Below, piece by piece: positions 25,706-34,859 of a stretch of 64,000 nucleotides of DNA. The notes below the pieces were generated by a model. That model had not been told where the DNA came from and ran no database searches. It was given only the letters and a program-made list of their open reading frames with translations. Source of the DNA: JAIQET01 sp035542575 (lineage in GTDB: Bacteria; Acidobacteriota; Terriglobia; Terriglobales; Acidobacteriaceae); the NCBI GenBank assembly GCA_035542575.1, contig DATKLE010000077.1, positions 1 to 64,000 on the forward strand, in the 5' to 3' direction. A program made the position numbers and the translations under genes. The stretch's first letter is position 1; each line of letters begins with the position of its first letter.

Positions 25706-26527
25706 TTGAAATCGCTTAAGCGTCTTATCGCGTGTGGACTCTGTTTGCTCCTCAGTCCCCTCCCCGTCTTTGGCGCCGCGCCTGATGCGCCGCAGCAGGC
25801 GGGCCAGATCAACGCCTTGATTCCCCAGGCCCAGCGCAACGGCGTGCCTACCAGGGTGAAAGACGAGGTGGACTGGAACGACCTGCTCAGGACAGAGCAC
25901 AGCGGACGGTTGCGCGCCGGCCTGAGCGATGGATCGATCATCAGCCTGGGTTCGGACAGCGAAATCCGCGTGGTGCAGCACGACGCGGCCTCGCAACGCA
26001 CCGAACTGGAGATGGACTTCGGCAAGATGCGCAACCGGGTGGTCAAGATCACGCGGCCCGGGGGCAAGTATGAAGTGCGGACACCCCTGGCCGTCATTGG
26101 CGTTGTCGGCACTGACTTCTATGTGGCCCACGAGAACAACCGTACTACCGTGATCTGTTACCAAGGCGCGGTGTCGGTCACACCGCTGGGCCGGGTGGCG
26201 GAAGAGAGCTCCAGCCAGTCACGCGAGAACACGCAGCAGGAGTCACAGCCTCAAATCCAACTTAGCCCCGGAGAGATGGTGGAAATCACGGCCGGCATCC
26301 TGCCCGCCCAACTGAAACCTTCGCCGACACCGGCACCCGTGCAGCGGGCGAGCATCGAGGACACCAATCTTCCGGATGAGACTGTGCGCACGGCACACAA
26401 CTCGCACTGGAAGCGCAACATCCTGATCCTCACGGGAATTGCCGCTGTGGGTACCGTCACCGGGGTTGCAGTGTCCCGGGGGAACCCCGGACCGCCGTTG
26501 CCGCCGGATTGTGGATGCGGGAAGTAG
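25706..26527 (+). CDS. Secreted or membrane-anchored FecR-domain protein
   Basis: About 273 residues from TTG 25706, selected because GGGAGGT (25694-25700) ends 5 nt upstream and a signal peptide follows (RLIACGLCLLLSPLPVFGA). The FecR core is DGSIISLGSDSEIRVV through VRTPLAVIGVVGTDFYVAHE, with VSVTPLG and LSPGEMVEI after it. A hydrophobic helix near the C-terminus (NILILTGIAAVGTVTGVAV) may anchor it, ending in a Cys-containing tail. No sigma factor or TonB receptor lies beside it, so it is not a classical FecIRA regulator; Acidobacteriota carry many such stand-alone proteins. Confidence 0.8.
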   Translation: MKSLKRLIACGLCLLLSPLPVFGAAPDAPQQAGQINALIPQAQRNGVPTRVKDEVDWNDLLRTEHSGRLRAGLSDGSIISLGSDSEIRVVQHDAASQRTELEMDFGKMRNRVVKITRPGGKYEVRTPLAVIGVVGTDFYVAHENNRTTVICYQGAVSVTPLGRVAEESSSQSRENTQQESQPQIQLSPGEMVEITAGILPAQLKPSPTPAPVQRASIEDTNLPDETVRTAHNSHWKRNILILTGIAAVGTVTGVAVSRGNPGPPLPPDCGCGK

Positions 26528-26563
26528 GGGAGCCACGAAAGACGGGGGAGCGGCAGAACGCGC

Positions 26564-27391
26564 TCACCCGGTGATCATTTTTCCTAGGATCTCTTTCAGG
26601 ATTTTCGCGCCCACCGTGGCAGTGAGTTGAGACACATCCTGCCGGGGGTTGTACTCCACGATGTCAGCTCCGACGATGGTGCCCGTGATGGCGTGCAGGT
26701 GCGAGATTGCTTCCCGCACCGACATTCCTCCCGGCTCTCGGTGGGAGATGCCCGGAGCAAAGGCAGGATCGAGCACGTCCATGTCGAAAGAGATATAGGC
26801 CGGCCCCTTGATCTCTGCCAGGCGGTCGAGCGCCGGCAAATCCTCCATGCCGATCACTTCCACGCCGAAGCGGTCCGCCTGTTGTCGCTGATGGCCGTTC
26901 ATGGTGCGAATCCCAATCTGCACCAGGCGCTTCGCCAGCTTCTCTTCCATGATCCGGGCAAAGGGGCAGGCGTGCGAGTGACGATTGCCCTGGAACTCGT
27001 CATATAAATCGGGATGGGCGTCGAAGTGAACGAGAGTGAGATTTTTGAAGCGGGGGCCGAATGCGCGCAGAATCGGATAGGTGATCGAGTGATCGCCGCC
27101 CAGGCAAACCGGACGGTGACCGCTGTCCAGCAGATCTCCCACGGCGCGCTCAATCTGAACGAAGACGTCGCCCGCATCGAACCGCAAGTCACCGGCGTCG
27201 TTGAAAGCTCCATTCCTTCCGAGATCGACCCCGGTTTCAGCCCACAAGTTCGATGCGTCGCAGTGAAACGCCTCGCGGATCAGGCGCGGCGCGCCCGCCG
27301 CGCCAGACAGGTAAGACGAGTTGGCATCGAAGGGAATTCCCAACAGGGCTGGGGCTGCGGACGAGGCTGGTTTCGCGGTCCGATTCGGCAT
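26564..27391 (-). CDS. Agmatinase/arginase family ureohydrolase
   Basis: 275 residues. The manganese-binding motifs are present: GGDHSITYPIL, HFDAHPDLYDEF and SFDMDVLDPAFAPG. The length and HSHACPFARI segment fit agmatinase (agmatine to putrescine and urea), though formimidoglutamase and guanidinobutyrase share this scaffold. No arginine decarboxylase is in the window. It diverges from the 2-oxoglutarate dehydrogenase gene across a 98-nt gap. Confidence 0.87.
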   Translation of the reverse strand: MPNRTAKPASSAAPALLGIPFDANSSYLSGAAGAPRLIREAFHCDASNLWAETGVDLGRNGAFNDAGDLRFDAGDVFVQIERAVGDLLDSGHRPVCLGGDHSITYPILRAFGPRFKNLTLVHFDAHPDLYDEFQGNRHSHACPFARIMEEKLAKRLVQIGIRTMNGHQRQQADRFGVEVIGMEDLPALDRLAEIKGPAYISFDMDVLDPAFAPGISHREPGGMSVREAISHLHAITGTIVGADIVEYNPRQDVSQLTATVGAKILKEILGKMITG

Positions 27392-27472
27392 GGCAGTCGA
27401 TTGTTAATGGTGAAGCACGCGTTGGCAATCGAAAATCGCGGGTGAATCTGCTGCGTTCCGCCCCTCATCCAT

Positions 27473-27478
27473 TATCCT
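27473..27478 (+). promoter_or_regulatory. Possible -10 box TATCCT
   Basis: TATCCT (4 of 6) ends 11 nt before ATG 27490. The predicted start of transcription is about 5 nt before the ATG, with no Shine-Dalgarno. Confidence 0.35.
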
Positions 27479-27489
27479 AGTAGCTGCCA

Positions 27490-29976
27490 ATGGCCAGCCG
27501 CCCAAAGACTATCGCAGCAGAAGCCGCCGAAGCTCCCGATCCGGAACGCGAAAGCGTATTCGACGCGTTTCGCCGCTGGGGGTATCTCGAATCGGACCTG
27601 GATCCCCTCGGCTTCCTGCATCCGCTGAAGCATCCCGAGTTGCAGATCGCAGGCGAACTGGCGCGCGAGGCCCGCCGCGTATACTGCGGCACCGTAGGCG
27701 TGGAGTTCATGCACATCGCCGATCCCGCGCGTCGGCGCTGGATTCAGGAGCGCATGGAGGGTGAGTCAACCGAGGTTGATCAGCAGCGCGTGCTCGACCA
27801 ACTGATCCGCGCTGACGTGTTCGAGCAGGTGCTGCAGCAGCGTTATCTCGGGACCAAGCGTTTTTCCCTTGAGGGCGTGACCGCGCTGCTGCCGCTGGTG
27901 GATGAGATTCTGGAAGCCGCCGGTGAGCGTGGAGCGGTCGAGTTAGTGATGGGGATGAGCCATCGCGGGCGGCTGAACGTGATTGTGCACGTCGCGCGGC
28001 GTCCGGCGGAGGAGGTGTTTGCCGGGTTTGAAGATGTTGATCCGCGCAGCGTCCTCGGCGGAGGGGACGTCAAGTATCACATGGGCGCGACGGGGGAGTA
28101 TAAGACCCGCGGCGGCGCGAAGATTCACATCCACCTGGTGTCGAATCCCAGCCACCTTGAAGCCGTGGATCCGGTGACCGTGGGCCGCACCAAGGCCAAG
28201 CAGGACCGTGCCGGCAACGGCGGTATGCAGAAATACCTTCCTCTGCTGGTTCACGGCGACGGGGCCTTCGCGGGTCAGGGCATCTTCGCGGAAACCCTCA
28301 ACTACGCCGATTTGCCGGGCTACAGCGTGGGCGGCACGGTGCACGTCATCGTCAACAATCTGCTCGGATTCACCACGCTGCACAAAGAACTGCACTCCTC
28401 GCGTTTCGCGGCCGAGCTGGCGCGACGCCAGGCCATTCCCATTTTTCACGTCAATGGCGAAGACGTAGATGCGGTGGTGCGCGTGGGCCGCATGGCGCTG
28501 GACTACCGCCACACCTTCGGCAGCGACGTGGTCATTGACATGATCGGCTACCGCCGCCACGGGCACAGCGAGGTGGACGATCCCACGGTCACGCAGCCGC
28601 TGCTCTACAAGGCGATCAAAGATCATCCGCCGTTGTGGGAGATCTACGCCGAGGACATTGACGCAGAAAACGTCGAGGCCCGCGCGCAGGAGATCAGGGC
28701 CGAGTTTGAGGCCGCACAGAAGAAAGCCGGAAGCATCACCAAGAAACCCACCCTGCGCGACTTGCCCAAGTACTGGGACCACTACACTGGCGGGAGATAC
28801 AAACCGGAATACGAAGTTGACACCGGCCTCTCCGAGGATGACCTGCACGAGCTCACCGAACGGCTCACCTCGTATCCCGACGGCTTCCACATTCATCCCA
28901 AGGTAAAGAAGTTGCTGGAGCAGCGCGCGGAGATGGGCGCGGGCAAGCGTCCGGTGGACTACGGCATGGCGGAGGCTTTGGCCTTCGGCAGCCTGGTAAA
29001 AGCGGGCGTGCCAGTACGGCTCAGCGGCCAGGACAGCCGTCGCGGGACCTTCAATCAGCGGCACTCGGTTCTACTCGACATCGAAACCGAGCAGGAATAT
29101 GTACCGCTGCAGCACATCGCTGAAGGCCAGGCGCGCTGCGACATCCTGAATTCGACCCTGTCAGAAGCCGGCGTGCTGGGATTCGAATACGGCTACAGCC
29201 GGGATTATCCGGAAGCACTGGTGCTGTGGGAGGCGCAGTTCGGGGACTTCGTCAACGTTGCCCAGGCGGTCATTGACCAGTTCATCAGCGCCGGAGAAGA
29301 CAAATGGGGATTGCTCTCGGGAGTGGTCCTCCTGCTGCCGCACGGGTATGAAGGGCAGGGGCCGGAGCACTCCAGCGCGCGCATCGAGCGCTTCCTGCAA
29401 CTGGCGGCGCGCGACAATTTCCAGATCTGCCAGCCGTCGAATGCGGCGCAGTATTTCCACCTGCTGCGGCGGCAGGCGCTGCGCACTTGGCGGAAGCCGC
29501 TGGTTGTGTTCACGCCAAAGAGCATGCTGCGACATCCGGATGCGTCGTCGCCCATCGAGGATTTCGCGCACAAGCGCTTCGTGCCGGTATTGGCCGATGG
29601 GGAAGTCGAGGACGCGAGGCGCATCCTGCTCTGCACGGGAAAGATCGGTCATGAGTTGCGGGGCGAGCGGAAGAAGCGGAAAGACAGCTCGACCGCCATT
29701 GTTTTCCTGGATCAGCTCTATCCCTTCCCTGAGGAGGAGTTGGCGGCGGCGATTGGGCAGCACCCTTCCGCGCGAGAAATCGTGTGGGTCCAGGAGGAGC
29801 CGGCCAATATGGGAGCTCTGTCGTATGTGTTGCCGCGGCTGCGGCGCGTGTCCGGCGAGCGTCCGGTGACCTCGGTGAAGCGCTCGGCCAGCGCCAGTCC
29901 GGCCACAGGCTCAGCGAAGGCGCACGAGGTCGAGCAAAAAACCCTGATGACGCTGGCCTTCAGCACCAAGACCTAG
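27490..29976 (+). CDS. sucA: 2-oxoglutarate dehydrogenase E1 component, N-terminally short
   Basis: 828 residues, about 100 fewer than E. coli SucA. It begins at the RRWGYLESDLDPLG linker, so the N-terminal E2-binding segment of classical E1o is missing. Thiamine-diphosphate E1o motifs are complete: MGMSHRGRLNVIVHV, KYHMGATGEY, SNPSHLEAVDPVTVGRTKAKQD, GDGAFAGQGIFAETLN, YRRHGHSEVDDPTVTQP, and the C-terminal KSMLRHPDASSP. It decarboxylates 2-oxoglutarate in the TCA cycle. Genes for E2 (sucB) and E3 are not adjacent, so complex assembly must differ or rely on distant genes. A codon upstream of 27490 giving the missing segment is not available, because the -10 box and stop codons lie there. Confidence 0.92.
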   Translation: MASRPKTIAAEAAEAPDPERESVFDAFRRWGYLESDLDPLGFLHPLKHPELQIAGELAREARRVYCGTVGVEFMHIADPARRRWIQERMEGESTEVDQQRVLDQLIRADVFEQVLQQRYLGTKRFSLEGVTALLPLVDEILEAAGERGAVELVMGMSHRGRLNVIVHVARRPAEEVFAGFEDVDPRSVLGGGDVKYHMGATGEYKTRGGAKIHIHLVSNPSHLEAVDPVTVGRTKAKQDRAGNGGMQKYLPLLVHGDGAFAGQGIFAETLNYADLPGYSVGGTVHVIVNNLLGFTTLHKELHSSRFAAELARRQAIPIFHVNGEDVDAVVRVGRMALDYRHTFGSDVVIDMIGYRRHGHSEVDDPTVTQPLLYKAIKDHPPLWEIYAEDIDAENVEARAQEIRAEFEAAQKKAGSITKKPTLRDLPKYWDHYTGGRYKPEYEVDTGLSEDDLHELTERLTSYPDGFHIHPKVKKLLEQRAEMGAGKRPVDYGMAEALAFGSLVKAGVPVRLSGQDSRRGTFNQRHSVLLDIETEQEYVPLQHIAEGQARCDILNSTLSEAGVLGFEYGYSRDYPEALVLWEAQFGDFVNVAQAVIDQFISAGEDKWGLLSGVVLLLPHGYEGQGPEHSSARIERFLQLAARDNFQICQPSNAAQYFHLLRRQALRTWRKPLVVFTPKSMLRHPDASSPIEDFAHKRFVPVLADGEVEDARRILLCTGKIGHELRGERKKRKDSSTAIVFLDQLYPFPEEELAAAIGQHPSAREIVWVQEEPANMGALSYVLPRLRRVSGERPVTSVKRSASASPATGSAKAHEVEQKTLMTLAFSTKT

Positions 29977-30010
29977 TTTTCATCTCCTTGCTCGCACATG
30001 CAGTCTGGTG

Positions 30011-30032
30011 GCCGGCGGGACGCCGGCGCTAC
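30011..30032. repeat. REP-like GC palindrome (copy 2)
   Basis: GCCGGCG, a GGA loop and CGCCGGC, then GCTAC. It matches the 2103-2124 copy in both stem and tail, and lies between the convergent sucA and DinB genes. Confidence 0.55.
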
Positions 30033-30643
30033 GGCTTTGGGGTTGGCCTCTCGGTAGGTGGATTGCTCCCCGGTCCGGGCAGGGGCGCTTTGCCTCTTCC
30101 CGCCGCCTCGCCTTGCAATAGGGCTTCCAAGCTGGCATACGCGTAAATAGTCGGGGCATGGTTCTGCATCAGTCCTCCGGTATCGGCAGTCGGCCCGTAG
30201 TTGCTGTGCAGGTCGCGGCCCAGCATGCGCAGCATGGCCATCTGCTGGCCGCGGTGGTGCGAGGTATGGGTCAGACGCCGGGTCATCACCCAAGCCCGCG
30301 GGCGGCGCACGTCGAAGAAGGTAACCGGCTCTTCCCACCACGCTTCATCCTTCTTGCGCAGCTCGGCCAGCCTTTTGCCGCTGTCTTCCGCATAGCGTTT
30401 TATGAATTCCATGCGGGTCTCTGGTTTGGGTAACGGAGGCGCGCCCACGTCAATGCCGAGCATATTGCGAAACCACAGGTCTTCGCTTACGCACTGATGC
30501 ACCATCTGCTCGTGGACGCTGCGCCCGCGCGGATCTCGGGGATTGGGGCGGACGGGAAGATCGGCGTCTTTGAATTCGCTCCAGACGCTGACCACCTTGA
30601 CGCGTTCGGTCTCGTAGGTTTGGACGAGAAAATCGTATTTCAT
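30029..30643 (-). CDS. DinB-family metal-dependent protein
   Basis: About 204 residues from ATG 30643, supported by GGAGGA about 9 nt upstream. Four-helix DinB fold with metal histidines in SVHEQMVHQ and in HTSHHRGQQMAMLRMLG. A Pro-rich tail (about 25 residues) follows the domain. DinB proteins include thiol S-transferases that use bacillithiol or mycothiol, but many have no known substrate. Confidence 0.83.
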   Translation of the reverse strand: MKYDFLVQTYETERVKVVSVWSEFKDADLPVRPNPRDPRGRSVHEQMVHQCVSEDLWFRNMLGIDVGAPPLPKPETRMEFIKRYAEDSGKRLAELRKKDEAWWEEPVTFFDVRRPRAWVMTRRLTHTSHHRGQQMAMLRMLGRDLHSNYGPTADTGGLMQNHAPTIYAYASLEALLQGEAAGRGKAPLPGPGSNPPTERPTPKP

Positions 30644-30720
30644 GGGATTGATTCCTCCGGACACTCGGCGCGTCGGAACACGCGGGCAAAATGATACCCT
30701 AGCCTTCCGCACCCGCACCT

Positions 30721-32775
30721 ATGCCGCGCCAACGCACTGACCAACTCCGGGTGGCTATTGATACCGGCGGCACCTTCACCGATTGTGTGTGGGTGGAGGA
30801 CGGCGAGGTTCGCATGCTCAAAGTGTTCTCCACCCCGGCGGATCCGTCGCAGGCGATCGTTGAGGCCCTGGGCAGGATCGGGCGGCGTGCCCGGCTGACG
30901 CTGCTGCACGGCACCACGGTGGGAACCAACACGCTGCTGCAGCGCAAGGGCGCCCGCGTAGCGCTGGTCACCACCGCAGGGTTTGAGGACGCCATCGAGA
31001 TCGGGCGGCAGGCGCGTCCCAAACTTTACGATTTTTTCTTTGACCGGGTGGAACCGCTGGTACCCGCCGATCTGCGCTTCGGCGTACGGGAGCGCGTGGA
31101 CTGCGACGGCAAGGTGCTGGAATCTCCTTCGGCCGAAGAGTTGAGCGCGCTGGTGGAGAAGGTTCGCGCGGCCAGGCCGGAGGCCGTCGCCATTTCCCTG
31201 CTGTTTTCGTTTGCCAATCCAGACCACGAACGGACACTTTCTGTCGCGCTGGAAACACTGGCGGTGCCGCTCTCCGTCTCGCATCAGATTCTCCCCGAGT
31301 TTCGCGAGTACGAGCGCACCAGCACGGTGGTGATGAATGCCTACCTTCAGCCGGTGGTGCAGAGATACCTGGAGAGGCTGGAGCGGCGGACCGAGGAATG
31401 GCTGGAGCGCGGCGTGGAGAAAAAGACAAGGCGTGCGCCTCGACAGAATGAGTCGGCACGTATCTTCGTCATGCAATCCAGTGGCGGCATTACGGCGCTG
31501 GCCTCTGCCGCGCGCGAGCCGGTACGGACGGTGCTCTCCGGGCCCGCGGGTGGAGTGGTCGGGGCGGCGGCCATGGCCCGGCGCAGCGGGTTTGAGCGCA
31601 TCATCTCTTTTGATATGGGCGGCACCTCCACCGATGTGGCGCTGATTGACCATGAGATTCGCGCCGGCAGCCAGGCTGAGATTGCGGGGCTGCCCGTGGG
31701 TGTGCCCATGCTCGACATCCACACCGTGGGCGCCGGAGGCGGTTCGATTGCGCGCTTCGATGCGGCCGGCGCGCTGCGCGTCGGACCGGAGTCGGCAGGG
31801 GCCGATCCCGGCCCCATCTGCTACGGTCGCGGCACACAGCCGACGGTGACTGACGCTAACCTGCTGCTGGGTCGCCTGCAGGCGCAGCGCTTTCTGGGCG
31901 GCGAGTTCACATTGGATCTGGAGCGCACGCGGCGGCTCGTGGGCGAGTGGCTGAAGCAGCAGCGGTCCACACTTACGATCGAGAAGTTCGCTGCGGGAGT
32001 GATCCGGGTGGTGAACGCCACCATGGAAAAGGCGATCCGCGTGGTGTCCATCGAGCGCGGCTATGACGCGCGCGAATTTGCGCTGGCGGCGTTCGGCGGC
32101 GCGGGCGGGTTGCACGCGTGCGAACTCGCGGAGGCGCTCGGCATTCCGCGGGTGGTCGTACCGGCATTGCCAGGCGCGCTGTCAGCTTTCGGAATCCTCG
32201 TCAGCGACGTGGTGAAAGACTACTCACGCACCGTGCTGCGGCGGATATCAGACAAGGTTCCCACCGAGCGATTGGAAAAAGAGTTTGCAGAGTTGCGCCG
32301 CTCTGCGGAGAAAAATCTCCGCGACGAAGACTGGCGGGGCACGATTCGCTATCAGCACAGCGTGGACATGCGCTACCGCGGTCAGGGATATGAGCTGAAT
32401 ATTCCCTACGGCCGCCGCCTAATCGAGAATTTCGGCCGTGAGCATCAGCGGCGCTATGGTTACAGCTATCCACAGCGCGAACTGGAGTTGGTCACGCTGC
32501 GGCTGCGGGCCGTCATCCAATCGCCGACTCACGCCGGGGCGCGGTTGGCCCACCGCACCGGTCACCCACAACGTCGTGAAATGCCGGAACGGACGCCCGT
32601 ATTCTTCGGCGGCAAACGTGTCCCCACCGCGATCTACTCCCGCGACCGGCTGATAACCGGCAAGAAGTATTCGGGGCCGGCGGTGGTCACCGAGTACAGC
32701 GCAACAACGTTCGTTCCGCCCGGACGGCGCTTTGGGCTCGACCGAGCGGGCAACCTGGTAATCGAGACCCGGTAG
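30721..32775 (+). CDS. Hydantoinase/oxoprolinase family subunit A (HyuA)
   Basis: 684 residues. ASKHA-type ATPase domain with IDTGGTFTDCV at the N-terminus, HGTTVGTNTLLQRKGARVALVTTAGFED, a second phosphate motif FDMGGTSTDVALID, and GAGGGSIARFDAAGALRVGPESAGADPGP. Family members hydrolyse 5-oxoproline or N-methylhydantoin with ATP and usually pair with HyuB. No HyuB is adjacent: the next gene is convergent. Either the partner is elsewhere or this is a stand-alone enzyme. Confidence 0.9.
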   Translation: MPRQRTDQLRVAIDTGGTFTDCVWVEDGEVRMLKVFSTPADPSQAIVEALGRIGRRARLTLLHGTTVGTNTLLQRKGARVALVTTAGFEDAIEIGRQARPKLYDFFFDRVEPLVPADLRFGVRERVDCDGKVLESPSAEELSALVEKVRAARPEAVAISLLFSFANPDHERTLSVALETLAVPLSVSHQILPEFREYERTSTVVMNAYLQPVVQRYLERLERRTEEWLERGVEKKTRRAPRQNESARIFVMQSSGGITALASAAREPVRTVLSGPAGGVVGAAAMARRSGFERIISFDMGGTSTDVALIDHEIRAGSQAEIAGLPVGVPMLDIHTVGAGGGSIARFDAAGALRVGPESAGADPGPICYGRGTQPTVTDANLLLGRLQAQRFLGGEFTLDLERTRRLVGEWLKQQRSTLTIEKFAAGVIRVVNATMEKAIRVVSIERGYDAREFALAAFGGAGGLHACELAEALGIPRVVVPALPGALSAFGILVSDVVKDYSRTVLRRISDKVPTERLEKEFAELRRSAEKNLRDEDWRGTIRYQHSVDMRYRGQGYELNIPYGRRLIENFGREHQRRYGYSYPQRELELVTLRLRAVIQSPTHAGARLAHRTGHPQRREMPERTPVFFGGKRVPTAIYSRDRLITGKKYSGPAVVTEYSATTFVPPGRRFGLDRAGNLVIETR

Positions 32776-32783
32776 ATATTCGC

Positions 32784-33926
32784 CTATCTCTGCCGCTCCA
32801 TCCTGTGCCAGTTCTGGGTGGAACCGACATTGGGATCGAAGTTGGCGCTGTCGCTGATCACGTAATCGATTCCATTTGTCCAGGCGCTGTCGTAGCCCGT
32901 AGGAAGTTCGACATTGTAGTGATTGACCGGGTCGCTGTAGGTCTCCAGTCCGCGCAGCGCCTGGGTGTAGTTGTCGAACATGCGGTCATAGGCCGCATTC
33001 CGCCTCTGATAGCCCTCGTAGATCATGTCGCTGATCTCTTCCTGGGTGCGGTGAATCTGCTGCATGCGATTGAAGATCGCCTGCTGCTGGCGCAGTTGCT
33101 CGCGGATGATAGTGGCCATCAGGCGGGTCAGTTCCACCGTGTAGCGCGGGTTCTCCTGGCGGGTGGCGATGACGATCTTGTAGGCAGCGGCTTTCTGGTC
33201 GAATTCTTCGGCCGGGGCGCGGAAGCTGAGGACCGCCGGGCTCCAGCTGACCGACTGGATCTGTCCTCCGTACAGGCTCATGGTCGTGGATATGAAGTAG
33301 TCCACGGTGGCGGTGACATCTTCGATCATCTTCCGGCCGCCCTGCATGTATTCGAACCTCACCCGGGCAGCGTCGGCGCGCAGTTCAAAGGGAAACTGAA
33401 AGGGCGAGATCTGCCCGAAGATGTTCATCATGAACTGGTTGATCTCCAACGCGTGGCGGGCGAGGTCGGGCAACGCTTGGGTGTCCACGATCTTCACGTT
33501 GGCGGCATCCGGGCGAACCTGGGCCATGTAGAAATTCTTGAGAAAGGCCTCCGCCTGCATGGGCTGCATGATGGTGGAACCGCTCTGGGCAAATGACTGC
33601 TGCATCATGGGGTCGGGCGACCAGTACATGTTCGGTGCGGGAAAGGACTCAATCACTCCGCGGCCGTCAGAGCTGGTGACGGTGTAGTGGGTGCGGGCCT
33701 CGGGAGGAAACTTGCCGAAGTTCCAGGAGATGCCTCCGGCGAAGCTCCAGTCCTTGGGCACGAGCATGCGGAAAGCTTCAAAGCCCAAGCCCTGCTGATC
33801 CACCACCACCTGCTGGCGCAGAATCAGCTGATGTTGGCCGGCGGTCTTGGGCTCCGGGCTGGCGGTGCAGGCGGCCCCCAGCAGAACGGCCAGGAGCAGG
33901 CAAGAAAAAGAACGAGAACGGCACAT
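32784..33926 (-). CDS. Secreted lipoprotein, unknown function
   Basis: About 380 residues from ATG 33926, preceded by GGAGGG with 5-nt spacing. A longer frame begins at 34067 but its extra residues have no signal and lie upstream of that ribosome site. The start CRSRSFSCLLLAVLLGAAC is a lipoprotein signal with the lipobox LGAAC. The mature part is rich in Gln and Tyr, with a long helical region (about residues 270-330: EQLRQQQAIFNRMQQIHRTQ). I do not recognise a family. Confidence 0.72.
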   Translation of the reverse strand: MCRSRSFSCLLLAVLLGAACTASPEPKTAGQHQLILRQQVVVDQQGLGFEAFRMLVPKDWSFAGGISWNFGKFPPEARTHYTVTSSDGRGVIESFPAPNMYWSPDPMMQQSFAQSGSTIMQPMQAEAFLKNFYMAQVRPDAANVKIVDTQALPDLARHALEINQFMMNIFGQISPFQFPFELRADAARVRFEYMQGGRKMIEDVTATVDYFISTTMSLYGGQIQSVSWSPAVLSFRAPAEEFDQKAAAYKIVIATRQENPRYTVELTRLMATIIREQLRQQQAIFNRMQQIHRTQEEISDMIYEGYQRRNAAYDRMFDNYTQALRGLETYSDPVNHYNVELPTGYDSAWTNGIDYVISDSANFDPNVGSTQNWHRMERQR

Positions 33927-34154
33927 GGTGACCCTCCGGACTTCTGGATACATTCTGCGCCCGGATCGCAGGTTCAGCCGTGAAAGTAGGTTCTCTCGGT
34001 TCGTCTCGGTGCTTCCCGAAATGGGGCCGCACCAAAAGGGGAAGACATCTTGCGGTTCCGCAAGCACGCTGGGAGCCCGGCTCCCAAGCCCCCGGGGTTA
34101 GCGGCCGGAGACTGCCCGGTTTCCCCACATTAGGCACCCGGCAGTAGCGACCGC

Positions 34155-34160
34155 TACAAT
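34155..34160 (+). promoter_or_regulatory. -10 box TACAAT of the phoB-like gene
   Basis: TACAAT (5 of 6) ends 6 nt before GTG 34167, so transcription is predicted to start at the start codon itself. No ribosome binding site is present. Confidence 0.6.
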
Positions 34161-34166
34161 AGCGCT

Positions 34167-34859
34167 GTGAAACCGAGCATATTTGTTGTGGAAGACGATC
34201 CCGATATCTCCCGCTTGGTGCGGCATCATCTGGAGGGCGCGGGGTTCGTGGTCAAGGTGTTTCCCACCGGAAACACGGTGATCGCCGAGTCAGAACGGCA
34301 AAAGCCAGCACTATTCCTCCTTGACATCATGGTGCCGGGGAAGGATGGGCTGGAGCTGTGCCGACAGATCCGCCAGACCCAATCGCTGGCGCCGACCCCG
34401 GTGATTTTTCTGACCGCCAAGAGCGGCGAGGCGGACCGCATATTGGGGCTGGAACTGGGAGGGGATGACTACATCCCGAAGCCCTTCAGTCCGCGGGAAT
34501 TGGTGGCCAGGGTGAAAGCGGTGCTGCGGCGGTTCGAGCGGCCGCTGTCGCAATCCCCCGTCCATGTGGGGGAGATTGAGATCGATCCTGGAGCGATGAC
34601 GCTTACGGTCCGGGGCAAGCTCATCACCACCACCGCGACCGAGTTTCGCCTGCTCGAGTACTTTGCGCGGCATATCGGACGAGTGTTCACGCGCGACCAG
34701 TTGCTGGATTCGGTGTGGCGCGACACGGCGTACGTCACCCCGCGGTCGGTGGACGTTTACGTGCGCCGCATCCGGGAGAAGATCGAACCCGACCCCGAGA
34801 ACCCGCGATATCTGAAAACTGTGCGGGGAGCCGGTTACCGCTTCGAGGTTCCCAAGTGA
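34167..34859 (+). CDS. PhoB/OmpR-family response regulator
   Basis: 230 residues from GTG 34167. Receiver domain with FVVEDDPDISRLV acidic pocket, phospho-acceptor Asp in LLDIMVPGKDG and the FLTAKSG/KPFSPRE switch residues. A winged-helix domain follows (ATEFRLLEYFARHIGRVFTRDQLLDSVW, DVYVRRIREKIEPDPENPRYLKTVRGAGYRFE). Its stop overlaps the histidine kinase start. With the PhoR-like kinase and phoU downstream this is probably the phosphate-response regulator. Confidence 0.92.
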   Translation: MKPSIFVVEDDPDISRLVRHHLEGAGFVVKVFPTGNTVIAESERQKPALFLLDIMVPGKDGLELCRQIRQTQSLAPTPVIFLTAKSGEADRILGLELGGDDYIPKPFSPRELVARVKAVLRRFERPLSQSPVHVGEIEIDPGAMTLTVRGKLITTTATEFRLLEYFARHIGRVFTRDQLLDSVWRDTAYVTPRSVDVYVRRIREKIEPDPENPRYLKTVRGAGYRFEVPK

